This document shows, piece after piece, positions 60,709 to 64,000 of a stretch of 64,000 nucleotides of DNA (positions are counted from its first letter, which is position 1; every line of letters starts with the position of its first letter). This stretch comes from Planctomycetaceae bacterium (GTDB taxonomy: Bacteria; Planctomycetota; Planctomycetia; Planctomycetales; Planctomycetaceae). The notes beneath the pieces are model-generated. The model had not been told where the DNA came from. It was given only the letters and a program-made list of their open reading frames with translations, and made no database searches. The translations under genes and the position numbers were made by a program. The DNA is taken from the NCBI GenBank assembly GCA_017795105.1, contig CP051247.1:4930001-4994000 (forward strand), in the 5' to 3' direction.

Positions 60709-62025
60709 TCAGTTTCCGGTCGTTTCTTCTTTGAACAGCCCGTGCCGTCGCGCTTTCCAGTAGGCAGCAAGATGGTAGACCATTCCGCAGCTTGCGTTGT
60801 GCTCGTAATCGAACTCGCGACAGGTCGTCGCCAGCGAGCGACTGAACTCGTCGGGCAGGGCGGCGGGATCAACCATCAACACGACCAGAGCTGACTCGCC
60901 GACCTCACGTGTGAGATGCCAGACTTCGCGAAACTCGCCCCACTGCGGATTCTGGTAGCCGTTCTGATTCCGCCACTCACTGACAGTCCGCCAGTCCGGG
61001 CCGCACATTCTCAGTTCATCTTCGGTTTTGTGCCGCAGGCGTTTCTGCACGTGTTCAAAGCGGGCCAGAGCCAGTTGCCGAACGTACTGCATGGTCTTGT
61101 GGATCGCCTGCTTCAGTTCAGGGTCTGGTTCCAGCGTGTGCAGCAGTTCCAGCGAACACTGCATCTGCAGCAAAGCGTACGCGGGAGTTGAAGGAGCGGG
61201 GGTGGCTGATTGTTCGACCGCTGCCGCGATGTAGTGACGCCATCGTTCTCGGTAATCTTCGTTGCCCGTCGCTTCCCAGGCGGCTGCGTAAATCATGGGG
61301 AGACGAGCCGCTTCATGGGCCTGGACGTTCCACATCCGGCAGATTCCAAGTGGGCACCGTGTCCCATCGGCCCGACAAAAATCATAGTCGTTCTCGGGGA
61401 CTACGAACTCAATCATGCGGTCCGCGATCGCGGAGAGAATTCGGTCGATGTCTTCTCGAGTGGACTCATCTGCAAGAGGGCTTCGAGCGTATTTCCAGAG
61501 CCCGTGGACGAAGTGTGTGTATTGATCGCGCGACGAGTTAATGTACACACTGGTCTGATCTTCGCGACATACGTTTCGGGCGACGAATCCCGGAACTTCG
61601 TGCACGGTGGCGCAGCGTTTCAGGCCTTTGAAAACGTCGGCGGCCTGTGCTCGCAGTGCTTCGTCCCCCGTGACAGCAAAACGGTCGCACAGGATACTGA
61701 GCATCGCGCCGCCCAGAATGACGCCATCTTCCATGCCCGTACTGTACCCGCATGGATTCGGGTATTGCCGCTTGACTTCCTCCGCGGTCGGCAAATGCTC
61801 CTGTTCCTCACCCGGTTGATAGCTGCTCAGATAATCGCCGAAGGTCCGGGTCTCGGGAATAAAGAACCGCTGCCAGACGACCGACCAGGCGCGATCCATC
61901 TGAGTCGACAGGCTGCCTGGGCTTCGATCGTCAAACGCCAGTCCATTTGCGGACCTCACCGGGAAAGGAATCAAGACGATGAGAGCGAGGATTGAAACAA
62001 GGCGAAAACTGAAGCACGGTTTCAT
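60709..62025 (-). CDS. Exported alpha/alpha-barrel-like protein of unknown function
   Basis: About 438 residues. Signal peptide KPCFSFRLVSILALIVLIPFP, then a mostly helical protein with repeated helix pairs: YSTGMEDGVILGGAMLSILC, DRFAVTGDEALRAQAADVFK, DQYTHFVHGLWKYARSPLAD, HEAARLPMIYAAAWEATGNE. This looks like the (alpha/alpha)6 toroid of glycoside hydrolase-type families and sugar epimerases. Catalytic residues cannot be assigned. It starts at ATG 62025, overlapping the preceding gene's stop by four bases (ATGA), and is the last gene of a coupled trio. Confidence 0.75.
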   Translation of the reverse strand: MKPCFSFRLVSILALIVLIPFPVRSANGLAFDDRSPGSLSTQMDRAWSVVWQRFFIPETRTFGDYLSSYQPGEEQEHLPTAEEVKRQYPNPCGYSTGMEDGVILGGAMLSILCDRFAVTGDEALRAQAADVFKGLKRCATVHEVPGFVARNVCREDQTSVYINSSRDQYTHFVHGLWKYARSPLADESTREDIDRILSAIADRMIEFVVPENDYDFCRADGTRCPLGICRMWNVQAHEAARLPMIYAAAWEATGNEDYRERWRHYIAAAVEQSATPAPSTPAYALLQMQCSLELLHTLEPDPELKQAIHKTMQYVRQLALARFEHVQKRLRHKTEDELRMCGPDWRTVSEWRNQNGYQNPQWGEFREVWHLTREVGESALVVLMVDPAALPDEFSRSLATTCREFDYEHNASCGMVYHLAAYWKARRHGLFKEETTGN

Positions 62026-62915
62026 GTCGACTCTCTTCCCGCGTGAGTTATTAACTCCTGCAAACGGTGCAGCAGCTCCGCAGTTCGCTCCGGCTCGTTG
62101 ACAGCGAGATTGTTCACGTCGAAGCGGTCGTCCGGCTTGATGAACAGTTGCGGCCAGTCGGTTGAGAATTCGAGTTCCGCGGGGGCTTCGAGCAGGTCGC
62201 GGGGAACAACTAGCAGCCGATCGGCTGTCCTGAGGCCGCACGTTTTATTGTCGCTCAGCACGAGTTCGGAGCGATGCGGCTCCGTGAAGACCGAGACTTC
62301 CGAAGATCCATCTGCCGGGGGGATTCGCAGCAAGTCAAAGATCGTTGGGATCAGATCGGTGGCTGTCAGCAGCTGTTGATGACGGCGGGCATTCCGGTCA
62401 CGTTCGGGGCTGACAATGATCAGCGGAGCCCAGAGCTTTCTGGTCAGGCTCTCAGAGAACGCGGCTGCAAAGCGGGCGTCAAAATCCTGCCATTTCGCAA
62501 GATCTCCACCGCGATCAGCCGTGATGATCCACCAGCAGTTCTCCGGAGCCGTGATCGACTCGAGTACGGCTTCCAGCAGCGCGTCCACAGCGTCGACTTC
62601 TGGAGCAGGACCGAGGTTAAGTTCAATCTGCGTGAACGAGTGGGGCTGTACCGTACGGTTCTCGATGTCGTCCGCGGTCTCGACGACGATGCGATCACAT
62701 GCAAAGCCCGCGGAGTTCAGAACTTCGGTCAGCTGGTCGAGCTGGGGTGTGAGTCGCCCGGGCTGAGCATGATACTCGTACAAGATATCAGCTCGCTTGA
62801 GCAACTCGTCGAAGTGGGGCGTCCGGGCATCCTCGTTGCCGTATGCGGTCAACTGAAGTGGGGAGAGGCTGTTGAAGGTCAGCAGGATGAGCGCGGCATC
62901 GTCGTCCATATTCAT
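62022..62915 (-). CDS. Sulfatase-superfamily-like protein without the nucleophile motif
   Basis: 297 residues, no signal peptide, and shorter than sulfatases (450 or more). It starts like a sulfatase (DDAALILLTFNSLSPLQLTA, GNEDARTPHFDELLKRADIL) and later has WWIITADRGGDLAKW, PLIIVSPERD and LLTATDLIPTIFDLL, parallel to the TSDHG, P-hydrophobic-I-x-xP and V-x-x-x-D-L-x-PT-x-L blocks of sulfatases. The C/S-x-P-x-R nucleophile site is absent, with the region between the first two blocks much shortened. I infer a degenerate phosphatase-superfamily protein, perhaps a binding subunit. It overlaps both neighbours by four bases. Confidence 0.65.
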   Translation of the reverse strand: MNMDDDAALILLTFNSLSPLQLTAYGNEDARTPHFDELLKRADILYEYHAQPGRLTPQLDQLTEVLNSAGFACDRIVVETADDIENRTVQPHSFTQIELNLGPAPEVDAVDALLEAVLESITAPENCWWIITADRGGDLAKWQDFDARFAAAFSESLTRKLWAPLIIVSPERDRNARRHQQLLTATDLIPTIFDLLRIPPADGSSEVSVFTEPHRSELVLSDNKTCGLRTADRLLVVPRDLLEAPAELEFSTDWPQLFIKPDDRFDVNNLAVNEPERTAELLHRLQELITHAGREST

Positions 62916-64000
62916 CCTTCTCTCGGATCCGGTCCCTGGCCACGAAGCCAGCGCTGAGCTTCAGGGCTGTCTGGCAGAGCGAACTGGATATGGACCTGAA
63001 AGGAGTTGGAAGGCTGCGGCACCGTTCCCGGAATCTGCTCCTGAGCATACTGTTTCTTCAGGGGAGCAACGCGACTGGAGTCGACCGAGGGGAGGATCCA
63101 CTGAGCGTAGGTGTTGCCGTCCGTCACGATGCTGACGGCAAATGTCAGGCTCCGCAACGGATTCATATTGCGAATTCGCCCCTGAACTTCGAGCAGGCCG
63201 CCCCGGTCCTGCCGGTTTAGCGCAGTCAACTCGATTTCGGCCAGTCCCCTTTGGGCATTCAGATACCCCGGCTTCTGCGGAGGCTCGCGAACATCCCGTT
63301 GTCGTCGCATGGCGGTCCGGAGAGCGAGATTGAAGTCCTGTCGGAGTTGCTGAAAATCTTCGCCGAAGTGTTCGATGAATTCCTGAGTACGCGTCTGATC
63401 GTCTTCTTTGGCAAGCGGTTCCTTCTCGCCCAGCATCTTCACGTATCGGCTGTATTCGTCAGGGCGTTCCGTGACCAGCAGCCAATGCAGGCACCACGCG
63501 AGACAGTAGGCATCGCCCGCCATCACGTCTCCCTGGAAGGCCAGATCTTTGGAGACAAGATCTTCCCAGCTGACCTGCTCGACCGACGACACCTGAGCAG
63601 CGTAGCGGGAATGGACCTTCGCGGGGCCCGACCGAATACGGTCTTTGTTCGCTTCAAACCCGGTGGCAATTCCTTCATTGAACCAGCTGGGGATTGGTGC
63701 GAGACGCTGCAGAATCCCGCGATTGTAGACCTGCTGATGAATGGCCTCGTGGAGCGGGACTTCGAATGTTGCACATTCGGCCATGCGAATGGCCAGGTAA
63801 TTGGTCATGCCATCGTAAAAGCCCGAGATCCTGTTGACCGAAAGCCCCTGACCTTTGGTCACGCTGGCCGCGTAGTCATTGAAGTCGCTGTCGGATTCAA
63901 AAATGAGCAACACGAGCGGCGTGTCCGGATCTTTCGTGTCGAGCCGCATGTCCCGCGCGAACGACGAGAAAACGTTGTTGACGTTGTTCATGAATTGAGC
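62912..64000 (-). CDS. DUF1570-like putative metallopeptidase (5' end outside window)
   Basis: The frame is open to the right edge, so the start lies beyond it; an internal ATG at 63991 is probably not the real start. At least 362 residues are visible. The zinc-site motif HEAIHQ (an HExxH) follows NYLAIRMAECATFEVPL, and a WFNEGIATGFEANK segment follows after about 25 residues, giving the third-ligand Glu of gluzincin-like DUF1570 proteins. The C-terminal part (GLLEVQGRIRNMNPLRSLTF to VHIQFALPDS) is a beta-sandwich-like extension. I infer an exported metallopeptidase. It is first of three genes coupled by ATGA overlaps. Confidence 0.8.
   Translation of the reverse strand, partial: AQFMNNVNNVFSSFARDMRLDTKDPDTPLVLLIFESDSDFNDYAASVTKGQGLSVNRISGFYDGMTNYLAIRMAECATFEVPLHEAIHQQVYNRGILQRLAPIPSWFNEGIATGFEANKDRIRSGPAKVHSRYAAQVSSVEQVSWEDLVSKDLAFQGDVMAGDAYCLAWCLHWLLVTERPDEYSRYVKMLGEKEPLAKEDDQTRTQEFIEHFGEDFQQLRQDFNLALRTAMRRQRDVREPPQKPGYLNAQRGLAEIELTALNRQDRGGLLEVQGRIRNMNPLRSLTFAVSIVTDGNTYAQWILPSVDSSRVAPLKKQYAQEQIPGTVPQPSNSFQVHIQFALPDSPEAQRWLRGQGPDPREG

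Noticed and set aside
1..64000. tRNA or rRNA genes
   Set aside because: I looked for TTCGANTCC-type T-loops with matching acceptor stems and for rRNA signatures and found none; short matches lie inside coding genes.

Overview
The window looks like chromosomal DNA of a planctomycete, probably order Planctomycetales; the genus cannot be fixed by eye. The evidence is lineage-typical protein architecture: a cysteine-rich YTV-repeat wall protein, a Ser/Thr kinase fused to WD40 propellers, a LEPR-XLL-type exported protein carrying a cyclophilin domain, a ThuA-like protein, a HEAIH-motif DUF1570-like protein, and a very long repetitive beta-helix surface protein cut by the left edge. Coding density is high and base composition is moderately GC-rich. 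I see no rRNA, tRNA, CRISPR array, intact insertion sequence or prophage.

Layout. 0-11 kb: end of a giant beta-helix protein, a 1681-residue WD40 kinase and a small SUKH-like protein. 11.4-13.6 kb (minus): phosphosugar mutase, DUF420-like membrane protein and ribosomal protein L27. 14-18.6 kb (plus): YTV wall protein, a four-PAS soluble histidine kinase and a HIT protein. 18.6-23 kb: divergent TolC-like and HlyD-like export genes. 23.4-27.6 kb: a class I amidotransferase-like protein lacking its cysteine, trpF, trkA, thiS and thiG. 28-38.7 kb: thioredoxin-YHS fusion, trpD, nth, an S1-domain protein, a YggS-type PLP protein, prs, an AI-2E-family membrane protein, a CDGSH protein, rsmE and a mono-haem cytochrome. 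38.9-42.6 kb: a GlnE with an extra ACT-like domain. 43-51.4 kb: two unrecognised proteins, a Flp-like pilin, hemB, an alkyltransferase-like protein, a GT39-like membrane protein and an Hsp20 pair. 51.9-60.7 kb (plus): a membrane/charged-tail protein, kdsA, a lipoprotein, an SBF-like transporter, a ThuA-like protein and the LEPR-XLL/cyclophilin protein. 60.7-64 kb (minus): three genes coupled by 4-base overlaps, with the first cut by the right edge.

Most of the core genes are housekeeping: tryptophan (trpF and trpD, about 5 kb apart), thiamine thiazole (thiS-thiG), tetrapyrrole (hemB), PRPP (prs), Kdo (kdsA), ribosome (rpmA, rsmE, S1) and nitrogen regulation (glnE). kdsA indicates a Kdo-containing envelope, which fits the TolC-like gene. 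The accessory interest lies in unusual domain fusions, in predicted enzymes that have lost catalytic residues (amidotransferase C to G, alkyltransferase C to W, sulfatase-like protein without its nucleophile), in the overlapping three-gene unit at the right end, and in several gene-free stretches packed with perfect inverted repeats.
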